From Rhynchopus sp. YZ270_cl-10 (taxonomy: Eukaryota > Euglenozoa > Diplonemea > Diplonemida > Diplonemidae), in the NCBI GenBank assembly GCA_964035575.1, contig OZ037840.1:186001-250000 (forward strand): a DNA stretch of 64,000 nucleotides, read 5' to 3'. The notes under the pieces were generated by a model. It saw only the letters and a list, made by a program, of their open reading frames with translations, searched no databases and was not told where the DNA came from. Numbering within the stretch: the stretch's first letter is position 1; the number at the start of each line of letters is the position of its first letter. Positions 9,323-19,499 of the stretch are shown here, piece after piece. Position numbers and translations under genes: made by a program.

Positions 9323-11089
9323 CTAAACAGAATTATCAACAAAGATTGAATCCTTCTTGCGTTGTCTCCTGCAGGTCACAGGCAAGTACAGAACATCACA
9401 GCCCCCAGAAGACGCAACCACGTTCACAGGTGTGTATGCTGGTCCCTTCCTCTCAGCTGCCGCAACATCTTCTGCAGAGCACTCTCCCCTCAAGAAGCTG
9501 CGCACTGCCAAGTTGTAGTCCTCCCAGTCCTTCTTCCCGCCAACCACGTACATCCACTCGTCCACTGGTGATGTGGTCGTGGCGCCTTTTGGAACAACCA
9601 ACTCAGCAACAACCTCCACATCACAGCCGGCAGCAAGCTCGATCTTGCAGGGAATCAGACGCAGTTGGTGTTCGCATTCACCGTCGCTGAAGCAGAGGCG
9701 GTTGCACAGCACACTGCACCCCAACACACGGCCAGCACGTTCCAGCACGTTCACGTCCCTCACCAGTGTGCCCACCATGCTGAAGCGGCGCATCACTTCA
9801 CACCCCATGTCACCACGCAGCACCTTCCCAGTCGCAACTCCCATGTTCACATGTGGTGCAATGTTGTTGTCATCACCACACAGCAACACTGTGGCAGCGT
9901 GCAGTGCTGAGGTTGCGTGTGACGCACACATTTTCGACGTGTTGAACGAGCAGTGGATCCTGTCCCCAACAAAGACGTCCACCATCCCACGACGCACTTC
10001 TGTTGCCTGCAACGTCTTCAGAAGAAGAGTTGTGAACAGGTCGGAGAAGCGTGCACTGTCCTCCTCCAAGCGGTGCAACGTGTCTTTGATGTTCAGTGTC
10101 AGCAGTGTTGCCCTTGTTGAGGACAGGCCCAGTGGCTGAACACAGGTCGGCTGTAAAGCGGCCCTTGAGCTGTGCCGAGACACTGTTGTGTCGGAGTCAC
10201 ACACGCTAGCATCTTCGTGCACCTCCTTCGCTTCCTCCTTGTCAAACGGCAGACACGTCTGCGGGAGGTATGCCTTGTACTTCCGCAGGTTCTCCTCTAT
10301 ACTCTGCAGTGCGTCCCTCATCCCCTCAGGCAGCGCAGCCTCGTGAACCTTCAGCATCTCCGCAACCCCCTCCACGTCGTACCCCGCAAGCAGCGACGCA
10401 ATCTCCTGCACAGTGCTGATCGTCCGCTCCATTGTTTCCTGCTCCTTCACAATCGCCCTTGCAAACCCTCTCGTTGCGATGAAGTCAACAACAAACACCA
10501 GCACTGCACCCAAGGCGATCGTTGCAGCAGGTTTGGCACACGGGAGCGTATCACAGCTGGTCCTCTCTTCAAGGTAAGCCCTCCTCCCGAACTCACCATC
10601 CTGCGGCACAAGACCAGGTAGGTCGAAGATGCCAAACCTGAATGACTCCTCCAGAGTCATCAGCGCCAACCATGCAAGCACAACACACACCAACCCAGCA
10701 GTGTAACGTGTGGGCACCCGCAACACAAGCAGCAGGTCCACAACGAGCACGAGCGGTGACCAATACATATCACCGTTGCAGCGAGAAACCAGATCGGCAC
10801 CAAATACTATCACCGCGTACGCATAGCACACACCAACCATGACAGGTGTCGTCAACTTCTTCTTGCACAAGATGTGCACCACCGAGAACAGTGACGTGAC
10901 CACCCCCGCTATCGTGGACCAGCGACGCAGCCCACCGTATTGGAAACCAGTAACCGAGAACACCAACATGGAAGCAACAGCCGTCGAGTTGATCCCAAAG
11001 AACATCTCCCGCTTCCTCCTCTCCTTTGCGTCAAGTGTGCCATCCAGCGTCAGTGCACCCTCAATGCAACGTGGCCACTGCAGCTTCAT
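9323..11089 (-). CDS. Cyclase paralog 1: six-span membrane protein with degenerate class III cyclase domain
   Basis: The protein is 588 residues from the MKLQWPRC start shared by all eight paralogs. Predicted membrane helices lie near 29-49, 57-75, 82-101, 109-125, 130-148 and 187-206. The loop before helix 6 holds C179-x4-C184, conserved in the whole family. A helical linker (207-280) ends in KYKAYLPQ. Residues 326-500 are cyclase-like (GVATGKVLRGDMG at 417-429), but the first metal Asp is Asn333, the transition-state Asn is Arg444 and the catalytic Arg is Val448; Asp376 is kept. A tail at 510-570 is strongly conserved in genes 1-6. Own catalysis is unlikely; a regulatory or dimer-partner role is inference. 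A candidate leader exon lies at 11144-11176 with a 36-nt GT-AG intron at 11108-11143. This intron has no stop and stays in frame, so an alternative start at 11176 is possible. Confidence 0.85.
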   Translation of the reverse strand: MKLQWPRCIEGALTLDGTLDAKERRKREMFFGINSTAVASMLVFSVTGFQYGGLRRWSTIAGVVTSLFSVVHILCKKKLTTPVMVGVCYAYAVIVFGADLVSRCNGDMYWSPLVLVVDLLLVLRVPTRYTAGLVCVVLAWLALMTLEESFRFGIFDLPGLVPQDGEFGRRAYLEERTSCDTLPCAKPAATIALGAVLVFVVDFIATRGFARAIVKEQETMERTISTVQEIASLLAGYDVEGVAEMLKVHEAALPEGMRDALQSIEENLRKYKAYLPQTCLPFDKEEAKEVHEDASVCDSDTTVSRHSSRAALQPTCVQPLGLSSTRATLLTLNIKDTLHRLEEDSARFSDLFTTLLLKTLQATEVRRGMVDVFVGDRIHCSFNTSKMCASHATSALHAATVLLCGDDNNIAPHVNMGVATGKVLRGDMGCEVMRRFSMVGTLVRDVNVLERAGRVLGCSVLCNRLCFSDGECEHQLRLIPCKIELAAGCDVEVVAELVVPKGATTTSPVDEWMYVVGGKKDWEDYNLAVRSFLRGECSAEDVAAAERKGPAYTPVNVVASSGGCDVLYLPVTCRRQRKKDSIFVDNSV

Positions 11090-11143
11090 TGCAACAACCC
11101 CAGCTGTCTGTGTCTTTCTTCTGGTGTCCAAACTGTGTTTTAC

Positions 11144-11176
11144 CTGAGGGTGCAGTGTGGTAAGGAAGATGAACAT
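11144..11176 (-). other. Candidate leader exon of cyclase gene 1
   Basis: The segment encodes MFIFLTTLHPQ and ends at CAG followed by GTAAAACACAG. The next conserved AG (ACACAG) lies 36 nt downstream and precedes ACAGCTGGGG. The same exon and the same flanks occur in genes 2, 3 and 4 with intervening lengths of 64, 69 and 67 nt. Confidence 0.55.
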
Positions 11177-11262
11177 AAAGGCGGAGAATACACAACAGAC
11201 GTTTTGTTGCTTTCACAATCACACCACTGAGGTGTGGGTTGTGTCCTCTCGTCGCCCAATAC
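11177..11262 (-). promoter_or_regulatory. Conserved 5' block of gene 1 with stem-loop
   Basis: About 85 bp directly upstream of the candidate leader exon are almost identical in genes 1-4. They include a CACACC/GGTGTG stem-loop (11220-11236) and TGTTGTGTATTCTCCGCCTT just before the ATG. It is likely promoter or 5' untranslated region. No TATA box is evident. Confidence 0.5.
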
Positions 11263-11513
11263 GGCTGTGAAGTACTTACAGAACGGTACCTCACTGAAAA
11301 AATGAGATTTGGGATTTTTTTTGAAAAAAAATAATTTTTGGACCGGGGCTCCGACGGAAGTTCGGTTTCCACCCACTCCCCTAGGCTACTATATCCGGGC
11401 GGAGCCCACCCCCCCCCACTGGGGGGTCCCCCCCCCCAGCAGCCCAACTTCATAATAATAATATTATATCGAGCGAGAATAAGGGATCGGCGAAAATAAA
11501 AAAGTAGCGCACC

Positions 11514-11858
11514 GTGGTTAGTCAGAATGAAGTACACCCAACCAACCCGGACTCTGTTGATCTGTCCTCTCAAATCCCACTAACCACCTGCTATCGAACG
11601 CTGTTTTCGAAGCTCAAGTTGGTGAAAGATGGGTTGAGCAGCAAGCTCGGGGATGGCAAACTGCGGGAGTATCTTCTGCAGTCGGTGGAAGGGGCTGTGA
11701 CGGAAGACGGGATACCGAAGGAGTGTCTGGAGGAGTATATTAACGCGTTAATTGGAGAAGAGCGACGCCTTAGTTACTTCCCCCTGGCGGATCTTTGTCC
11801 CGCACTAACACTGGCTATGGAAGTCAGAAAATGTTATTTCAAAGAGTTGGTGGGTTAA
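11514..11858 (+). pseudogene. Coding-like fragment, family unknown
   Basis: The frame gives up to 114 residues with natural coding composition in its second part, including GKLREYLLQSVEGAV and PKECLEEYINALIG, a helical amphipathic pattern. No ATG opens it: an in-frame TAG lies six codons upstream of a GTG, so it looks like an internal or 3' exon moved here. Immediately before it is AAAAAAGTAGCGCACCGTGG, a dispersed motif also found at about 5624 and 24410 inside transposons, suggesting carriage by a mobile element. It lies on the strand opposite to the cyclases, between genes 1 and 2. Function not recognised. Confidence 0.4.
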
Positions 11859-12172
11859 GACCTGGGGGCTGGGTAGAATTTTGGGGTGGGTGGCATTTTT
11901 TTGTGATTTTTCATCATTATTTTTGTGTGGGTGGGAAAAACCGGAAAACCCGGGATTTGGCGGGGGAGGGGAGAAAAAAAAAGCTAACTTATCCCCTGAA
12001 TATATGTACTGAAAAGGAAAAAAAATAACCTCGGTGTGATGAACGTACCTCTCGTGCGCATCTCCAAAAAGAAAATAAAAAAGACCCAAAAATCGACTTT
12101 TTCTGAATCGATTCTATGAATATGGAGGGAGGACCCACAGGAGGGGGCAGAAGAGGGCAATCACCCCGTCTG
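11859..12172. other. Spacer between the fragment and gene 2 stop
   Basis: No gene is supported. A-rich and G-rich short runs dominate. It probably contains the 3' untranslated region of gene 2 on the minus strand. Confidence 0.4.
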
Positions 12173-13984
12173 CTAGAAAACGATATCCTCAGTGGCAAAT
12201 GGAAATTTGCTACATTCCTCCAAAGAATTATCAACAAAGACTGCATCCTTCTTGCGCTGTCCCCTGGTGCTAAAAGGCAAGTACAGAACATCACAGCCCC
12301 CAGAAGACGCAACCACGTTCACAGGTGTGTATGCTGGTCCCTTCCTCTCAGCTGCCGCAACATCTTCCGCAGAGCACTCTCCCCTCATGAAGCTGCGCAC
12401 TGCCAAGTTGTAGTCCTCCCAGTCCTTCTTCCCGCCAACCACGTACATCCACTCCTCCACGACAGACACAGTCGGCCGTTCTTGACAAGCTACCAACTCA
12501 GCAACAACCTCCGCATCACAGCCGGCAGCAAGCTCGATCTTGCAAGGGATCAGACGCAGTTGGTGTTCGCACTCAGCATCACTGAAGCAGAGGCGGTTGC
12601 ACAGCACACTGCACCCCAACACACGGCCAGCACGTTCCAGCACGTTCACGTCCCTCACCAGTGTGCCCACCATGCTGAAGCGGCGCATCACTTCACACCC
12701 CATGTCACCACGCAGCACCTTCCCAGTCGCAACTCCCATGTTCACATGTGGTGCAATGGTGTTGTCATCACCACGCAGCAGCAATGTGGCAGCGTGCAGT
12801 GCTGAGGTTGCGTGTGACGCACATGCTTTCGACGTGTTGAACGAGCAGTGGATCCTGTCCCCAACAAAGACGTCCACCATCCCACGACGCACTTCTGTTG
12901 CCTGCAACGTCTTCAGAAGAAGAGTTGTGAACAGGTCGGAGAAGCGTGCACTGTCCTCCTCCAAGCGGTGCAACGTGTCTTTGATGTTCAGTGTCAGCAG
13001 TGTTGCCCTTGTTGAGGACAGATCCAGTGGCTGAACCAATGTCGAGAATAAAGCGAGCCTTGAGCTGTTCTGTGACACTGTTGATTTGTCAGAGTCACAC
13101 ACACGAGCATCTTCATTCACCTCCTTCTCGTCTTTGTCAAACGGCAGACACGTCTGCGGGAGGTATGCCTTGTACTTCCGCAGGTTCTCCTCTATACTCT
13201 GCAGTGCGTCCCTCATCCCCTCAGGCAGCGCAGCCTCGTGAACCTTCAGCATCTCCGCAACCCCCTCCACGTCGTACCCCGCAAGCAGCGACGCAATCTC
13301 CTGCACAGTGCTGATCGTCCGCTCCATTGTTGCCTGCTCCTTCAGGATCGCCCTTGCAAACCCTCTCGTTGCGATGAAGTCCCCAACGAATACCAGCACT
13401 GCACCTAAGGTGACAGTGGCAGAAGGCGTTGCACACGGGAGCGTATCACAGTTGGTCCTATCGTATGCAGCCGCCCTCCTCCCCAACTCACCATCCTGCG
13501 GCACAAGACCAGGTAGGTCGAAGATGCCAAACCTGAAGGACTCCTCCGCAGCCATTAGAGCCAACCACACAAGCACAACAAACACCAACCCAGCGGTATA
13601 GCCTGTGGGCACCCGCAACACGAGCAACATGTCCACAATGAGCACGAGCGGTGCCCAGTATGTATCACCGTTGCAGCGAGCAAGCAGGTCGGCACTAAAT
13701 ACTAGGGATGCAAACATATAATAAACACCAACCATGACAGGTGTCGTCAACTTCTTCTTGCACAAGATGTACACCACCGAGAGCAGTGACGTGACCACCC
13801 CTGTAATTGCGGCCCAGCGATGCAACCCTTCGTATTGGTAACCAGTAACCAACATCACCAACAGAAACACAAGCGCTGTGCAGTTGATCACAAGGAACAT
13901 CTCCCGCTTCCTCCTCTCCTTTGTGTCAAGTGTGCCATCCAGCGTCAGTGCACCCTCAACACAACGTGGCCACTGCAGCTTCAT
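12173..13984 (-). CDS. Cyclase paralog 2: six-span protein with degenerate cyclase domain
   Basis: The protein is 603 residues from MKLQWPRC, with the same plan as gene 1: six helices, loop C-x4-C, helical linker ending KAYLPQ, degenerate cyclase-homology region and conserved tail. Its C-terminus is about 15 residues longer than gene 1 (ending ATEDIVF). The segment ELVACQERPTVSVVEEW is shared only with gene 6, whereas the leader and most other parts resemble genes 1 and 4, a mosaic pattern. The Asn position is Arg (GTLVRDVN), and the catalytic Arg position is Val. The candidate leader exon is 14067-14099 with a 64-nt intron (14003-14066); 64 is not a multiple of three, so splicing would be needed to join them. 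Downstream is gene 1, 1.1 kb away. Upstream is the giant insertion starting at 14360. Confidence 0.85.
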   Translation of the reverse strand: MKLQWPRCVEGALTLDGTLDTKERRKREMFLVINCTALVFLLVMLVTGYQYEGLHRWAAITGVVTSLLSVVYILCKKKLTTPVMVGVYYMFASLVFSADLLARCNGDTYWAPLVLIVDMLLVLRVPTGYTAGLVFVVLVWLALMAAEESFRFGIFDLPGLVPQDGELGRRAAAYDRTNCDTLPCATPSATVTLGAVLVFVGDFIATRGFARAILKEQATMERTISTVQEIASLLAGYDVEGVAEMLKVHEAALPEGMRDALQSIEENLRKYKAYLPQTCLPFDKDEKEVNEDARVCDSDKSTVSQNSSRLALFSTLVQPLDLSSTRATLLTLNIKDTLHRLEEDSARFSDLFTTLLLKTLQATEVRRGMVDVFVGDRIHCSFNTSKACASHATSALHAATLLLRGDDNTIAPHVNMGVATGKVLRGDMGCEVMRRFSMVGTLVRDVNVLERAGRVLGCSVLCNRLCFSDAECEHQLRLIPCKIELAAGCDAEVVAELVACQERPTVSVVEEWMYVVGGKKDWEDYNLAVRSFMRGECSAEDVAAAERKGPAYTPVNVVASSGGCDVLYLPFSTRGQRKKDAVFVDNSLEECSKFPFATEDIVF

Positions 13985-14066
13985 TGCAACAACCCCAGCT
14001 GTCTGTGTCAAGAATGCGACCGCTTGGTCGACCTTTTCCCTTTCTGGTGTCCAAACTGTGTTTTAC

Positions 14067-14099
14067 CTGAGGGTGCAGTGTGGTAAGGAAGATGAACAT
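14067..14099 (-). other. Candidate leader exon of cyclase gene 2
   Basis: The segment encodes MFIFLTTLHPQ and is followed by GTAAAACACAG. The acceptor TTGACACAG lies 64 nt on, immediately before ACAGCTGGGG. Joining the two keeps the MKLQ frame, while reading through does not. Confidence 0.6.
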
Positions 14100-14182
14100 A
14101 AAGGCGGACAATACACAACAGACGTTTTGTTGCTTTCACAATCACACCACTGGGGTGTGGGTTGTGTCCTCTCGTCGCCCAA
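14100..14182 (-). promoter_or_regulatory. Conserved 5' block of gene 2 with stem-loop
   Basis: This is the same conserved block as upstream of gene 1. The stem-loop is at 14143-14159 (CACACC/GGTGTG) with one loop change. Confidence 0.5.
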
Positions 14183-14413
14183 TACGGCTGTGAAGTACTT
14201 ACAGAACGGCACATCACCCCTGAGATGTGGCAGAGATCAACAGATCTGCTTCGATTCAAGAACTCAACTGATGAAGAGATCAATAAAGCATACATCACAC
14301 TCATGACAATCGACGTATAAGACGCAGCAAGCATAGAAGAGCTAACGAGTAGAAGGATTGGAGGTACCCTAAATTGGTCAAAAATGGTAAAAATGGTAAA
14401 AATGGTAGGAATT

Positions 14414-14443
14414 TTGGGGGCTTTTTTTTTTTTTTTTTTTTTT
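14414..14443. repeat. T tract of about 30
   Basis: A homopolymer T run sits just inside the left end of element K. It is prone to length error in sequencing. Confidence 0.8.
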
Positions 14444-14888
14444 TACTGGTTTTCTTCCTTGCTTTCGTATTTTTTGTTTTCTGTATCTATGTGGATCCCC
14501 CCCAGTGAACCGTTTGGGACCCCGCTCTGCCGTGGCAGTCGTGGTTAGCGTTGTCATGTTTGTCTGTAGCACACAAGTAAGAAGAGAGACTCTAGGTCTC
14601 ATTGGCGTCTGTTTCTCAAAAGTTTGGTTGTTGTTCTACTCTTGTGGGTTGCCGTTAAACGGAAGCGCCTCCCCATTTACCACGAAAATCGGGGGGAACA
14701 TACAGGCTGCACAGATCTCCCCCCACTATGTGGCAGTCGAGCCTTGTTACGTGGCTCCCTGGCCTGACTGCGGCTTTTTTAGGGAAAAAATAGTGAGGGG
14801 AGTTGGGTCCAGTCATAGGAAGTGTAGAGAATTTTTGAAAAATTCTTCCATTGGAATAAGGGTTTGCGGGCCTTGCCCTCTGAGGTGT

Positions 14889-14960
14889 TTGCAGGTTTGC
14901 AGGTTTGCAGGTTTGCAGGTTTGCAGGTTTGCAGGTTTGCAGGTTTGCAGGTTTGCAGGT
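14889..14960. repeat. 8-bp tandem array (GCAGGTTT)n
   Basis: About nine perfect units of GCAGGTTT occur inside element K, a different word from the GGTACCTG arrays. Confidence 0.95.
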
Positions 14961-16349
14961 TTAAGGAGGCGAATCTGTGTGGATGAGGGTTGAGGGTGCT
15001 TAGATGGGGTATGATACTGAGGTGCTTAAATGGTGGTTTTGTAGGTTACATAGTCACGAGACTGCCCTTGTATTAAAAGGGGGAAGAGGGGAGATGATAG
15101 GGGACAAGGCTACCAATCCGACTTAAACCGACTCAGTAGGGTCAGGTCGGACCGACCCAAACCTACCCAGCAAAAAGGTCAAAAAATAGATGTCAATTTT
15201 GAGACACTTTTTTTTCCACTTTTTTCCTTGGGGATTTTTCCAGGTACTTAGCGAAGCGTTAGGGCGACTTAAGTCCCTTGGCCCCAGCGCCCTATGGGGC
15301 GCCTCCTCGTCGGGCCGTTAGGGCCCTCCGGTGGCCAGGTTCTTTCTCTGGGCTTAGAGGCTCGAAGTTCCCCGTCAGATTGGAGCTGGTGTGCTTTATG
15401 AGGCTCGCTCGTCTAGATTGAGGCTCGCTCGTCCGGATTGGGCTAGCTCGTCCGCCTTCGGCTAGACCCTCCGCCTTTGGGTGGGCTCGTGTATCTTCGT
15501 TATGTACGTACGGGTTCGATACTCTGGTTGGAGTGTGACAGCACGTCATTTCTTGAGCACGTTGGTAACACACGAAGTGCAATGGCGAGAATGGAAAGAT
15601 AGATGCCGGCATTGGTGAATTGCTGGAGTTCTGCACAGGAAGCTAGCATGACGTAGAATCACTGTGTGAACAAAATGACCGTATTTTGGTTGAAAATTTG
15701 ACTTGAAATTTTTTTTCATAATTTGCCAGGGCGTTCGCCCCGGGGCGAAAAAAAATTTTTTTCGTTAAAAAAATCTTTTCCTGAAAAAATGACATTTTAT
15801 TTCGCCCCAGGGCTTCGCCCCACCGGGGCGAAACCCTGTATAAATAAATAAATAAAGAAAAAAGGGAGAAAAAAAAAAAAGAGAGACATTTCTCCCCACC
15901 ACCCTGTCGACCCCCCCCGGAGGGGGGGTCGCAGAGGGGGTGTCCACTGTACTCAAAATCATCCGCAAACCCGCCTGCCGTGAGAGGAAGTTTCCCCAGC
16001 ACTCCCGCTCGCTCCTCAATCCTGCAGTCAGCTGAAGGTGTCACTACTCGTGTCAACTCTATCTTCAACCTCGGTGGAGGCAGAGAGACGGTTTAGTTTA
16101 TTGAAAATAATCAAACTAAGGATGAAGTCTCATATGACAGATGCCTCTCTCTAGTACATCTGTTTGATTAAACAGCACAAAGAGATCCTCAGTGAGGGGG
16201 GGATTGCTGAAATTCTCCATCGTTTTGCTGGTATTAGTGCTGGGGAAGGTATCACGCGCAAATCGCAAAATTTTTTTTATCACTCAGTACCAGGGATTCA
16301 CCCCCACGAACTAGCTTCTCTCCGGCGAAAAACTTTTTTTGACCTATTT
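14961..16349. other. Interior of element K, no gene supported
   Basis: The stretch contains GC-rich repeats of GAGGCTCGCTCGTC (about 15400-15460). It also has an inverted pair GGGCGTTCGCCCC and GGGGCGAA around 15730-15835, and a CCCCCCCCGGAGGGGGGG hairpin near 15912-15929. A GACCGTATTTTGG phrase at 15678 recurs at 31316 and 48523. A 114-codon minus frame at 15292-15636 has no recognisable features and I do not support it as a gene. Confidence 0.4.
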
Positions 16350-16951
16350 TAAGCACTAGTAAAAATGCAAAATTTTCGGGTTTTTTGGCATTTCGCCACG
16401 ATTCAGGAAAAACGATGGCGATAGCGAACGCCCTGTAATTTGCCCAATCGAAGGTTTTCCTTGGATTTTTTGGGCCATTTTATGACGTACCACGCCCGAT
16501 TTTGGGCGAAAAAAAAAATTTTTTTTTGGTCAAAAATCGCCTTGTATTACCACTGTATTGGTGTAGGCTTGTACACAGAAGTGTGTTTTGTGTAACCACA
16601 GATGGTCAAAACACCCGATTTTTGCATTTTTTTTGCATTTTTTGGTGCCCAAAGACCCACCTCAGTGGTCGAAATTTTCCCGAAAAAAAAATTTTTTTTT
16701 TCGATTTTTCGATTTTTTGACAAGGCGCTGGCCCATACAAAATGCACTGGTGGTGCAGAAAATGGCTGGGGAATAAACTCTAGATGCTCAAAACAGCCCA
16801 ATTCATGCTTTTTTGGACTTTTTTTTTTTTTGCGTTTTTTTTTAATTTAATTTCTTACAATAGTTCTGTAACTTTTTGGTCCCAGAAGGGTACCCAGGTG
16901 TAGTGAACAGGCCTCAAAAACACTTGTGAAAAAAAAAAAATTTTTTTTTTT
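16350..16951. repeat. Dispersed repeat H, diverged copy
   Basis: Phrases such as TTTGGGCCATTTTATGAC, GGTCAAAAATCGCCTTGT and CCCATACAAAATGCAC occur in the same order at 31380-31730 and, inverted, at 18570-18920. Divergence is clear (roughly a quarter of positions by eye). Parts recur at 48120-48600 inside element F. No coding potential is seen. Confidence 0.65.
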
Positions 16952-17909
16952 CATAGGGTGAAAACGATCGTTTTTTTTTTTTTTTTTTTTTTTACGAATC
17001 TGGGAAAAAGTGATCGGTCTTTTTTTTTTTTTTTTTTTTTCACGATCGTGAAGAAAAAAAAACGATCGTTTTTTTTTTTTTTTTTTCTTCACGATCGTGA
17101 AAAAAAAGCACCTTTTTCTTCACGATCGTGAAGGAAAAAAAAAACGATCGTTTTTTTTTTCCCATATTATGTCGTTGATCGCTGGCCCACACCAGGGAGG
17201 GAGCCCCCACAGGTGCCCACAACCCCCCTGAAATCGGCCGAGAGTAACTTTTAGCGGTGTTTTGACGTAAAATGTCACCTTTTTTGCCATTTTTGGGGTG
17301 TACTTTTCTGGAACAAAATTCGCAAAACCCGAAATACGAATCGTAAAAAATCGCGACATTCTATGACATGCGTATACCATGAAGCAGCACGTCACGGCAT
17401 GGCATGTAACATGCACATGTAATATCGCCAAAAACCTAGTCGTAGTAACATCATCACTGTGCAAACCCCTGTCCATCCAATACAATTCACACTCTTTGTG
17501 GGTGGTCTTGCTGCCTTTTTGCCACAGTAATTTTTGGCCCGGCAGGCATGCTCTTGAAGCATGGCAATTTAGTGTGTATGGGGCAGGGTGTTGTTTTGTT
17601 CTGAATTCCCTTTGTTACAATATCTATCCAATCGCGAGTGGTTGTATGTGTATCGTGAGACACTCTTTTTAACCCTTTACGGACCAAGAGGACATTTATG
17701 CCCATTGTGGCGGGGGATGCGGCGTTCAACACCAGGCCAAGTTGGCCAAAAGCCCCAACTTTTGTACTGTCCAACCTCTGTACAATTACGGTATATTTCG
17801 TTGGCTGGTGGTCTGAAGAGTGATCTGACCATATTCTCCAGGTATAACAAATGCCCAAATAATGCATTGGCGAAGGAATTTTGCACTTTTGACCATCACA
17901 CATTACTTG
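16952..17909. repeat. Segment E, outer copy (inverted twin of the palindrome loop)
   Basis: This 958-bp segment is nearly identical, in inverse orientation, to the loop at 24672-25631. It starts CATAGGGTGAAAACGATCG and ends in CATTACTTG. Its first 200 bp are blocks of CACGATCGTGAA separated by A and T tracts, and the twins differ mainly in tract length. Its middle shares about 200 bp with repeat X (the CCATACACACTAAATTG region). Open frames of 97-143 codons on both strands are duplicated in the loop but show no recognisable domain. Confidence 0.9.
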
Positions 17910-18142
17910 TATTTTCATAGTGTGAGAACGATCGTGACGGTTTTTTTCAAGATCTTGAACTTTTTTTCAAGATCTTGACATTTTTTTTTTTTTTTTCACG
18001 ATCGTTTTTTTTTTTCACGATCGTTTTTTTTTTTTCCCCTAGTAGTACAAGGGGCATGGGCGTGAAATGGGTGGCAAGGGAGAGTTTCTGGGTTCTACTT
18101 GGACTTTTTGACCGACTCTTTTCCTTGAAACGATTTTGTGGC

Positions 18143-18523
18143 GAATCTTTCAAATAAAGCAAAAATCGAGAACATTCTCACACCAGAATCCCCCCCAACG
18201 GATGTCGCCAGCGAGGCACTAAAACCAGAAAACCGTTTTTACCCATGGCAAGTGCCACTATAGTGGCGCACGAATGCCACACGTTGGTAGGGGTAATGGG
18301 GTTCTACTCACACGGTGGAGTCTGACCAGCCTGGCCTGAGGCCAAACCGGACTCACCCCCGAGTCCGCCTGGCCGGACTCGGGGTCCGGCCAACCAGACT
18401 CAGGGGTCCGCCTGGCCGGACCCCTGGCCGGACCCCGAGTCTGGTTGGCCGGACCCTGAGTCCGGTTGGCCGGACCCAAAAAAAAAAAAATTTTTTTTTT
18501 GACATCACAAAAATGCCCTTGGT
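18143..18523. repeat. Arm-specific segment with CCGGCCA words
   Basis: The right arm jumps straight from GAAACGATTTTG to GGTCCATATGACC, so these roughly 380 bp were inserted here or deleted there. The segment holds a terminus CACGGTGGAGTCTGACC at 18311 followed by CCGGACTC/GGCCGGAC words. The same terminus in inverse orientation closes repeat X2 at 21532 (GGTCACACTCCACCGTG). Confidence 0.75.
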
Positions 18524-19411
18524 GGGTCCATATGACCTCAAAACTGGACTAAAAATGCAAATAAAGGCACTTACGAGCAGTTTAGAGCATCTAGAATTTA
18601 TTCGACGGCAATTTTGTGTGCACTCTGTACATTTTGTATGGGCCATCGCCTTAGCAAAAAATCGAAAAATCTGAAAAAAAAAAATTTTTTTTTCGGGAAA
18701 AATTTGGCCTCTGGGTTGGGTCTTGGGGCACCGAAAAATGCAAAAAAACGCAAAATTCGGGTGTTTTGACCATCTGGGGTTTCACCAAATACACGTATTT
18801 GAACTATACTACACTAAACAGTGGTTAGACAAGGCGATTTTTGACCAAAGAAAAAATAACTTTTTTGCCCAAAACTGGCCGTGGTAGGTCATAAAATGGC
18901 CCAAAAAATCCAAAGAAAACCTCAGATTGGGCAAATGTTGAAAAAAATTTTCAAGTCAAAATTTCAGCCAAAATACGGTCATACCCCGTGTACTGTAGTA
19001 GCTAATTTTGACGATTTGAGGCCATAAAAAGCAAAATTTGGCACTTTTGAGCCTCTGTAGGGGTCTAAAATGTCTAAAATGTGGTTTTGCGTACTCGATT
19101 TTTTAGACGAATTTTTTTTCTGTACTGGACACTGGGCACTGTACCCAGAGAAGGCACCTTGACAGCAGCGAAGGCACAGGTTACGATGAAGACAAGGTAT
19201 GTAAATATGTTTAACTGTCAGGCACTAGTGTAGATTCATTCCTTAAGTGGTTGTCAAGTTGTTGTGTGGTGGTGTTTGTTTTCCCTGATCACCCATCTCA
19301 CTCTTTTTGGCTGGTGCTTGTAGACTACCCCTACTTTGTGTAATCGGAATAAACTTACGTATTGCTTGTCATAAGGCATCCGTTTTTTAACTTCTGCAGG
19401 CGTGCTCGTTA

Positions 19412-19499
19412 CCTGCTGCACATAATATTCACCTCGCTTCGCTCGGTAAATACTTATACATGGTCCCCTCGCTTCGCTTGGGAACCATTGTGCAGCAGG
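19412..19499. other. Long hairpin with CTCGCTTCGCT loop words
   Basis: CCTGCTGCACA (19412-19422) pairs with TGTGCAGCAGG (19489-19499). The loop carries two copies of CTCGCTTCGCT. The mirror copy lies in the right arm near 30804-30891. It could be a structured RNA or an end-binding site; no function is assigned. Confidence 0.45.

Noticed and set aside
9346-10139. Plus-strand frames overlapping the cyclase genes (for example HHAEAAHHFTPH-type)
   Set aside because: They recur as complements of the conserved minus-strand genes and carry no own signal.
15292-15636. 114-codon minus-strand frame as a gene
   Set aside because: Composition follows GC-rich repeats (GAGGCTCGCTCGTC), with no domain and no conserved copy.
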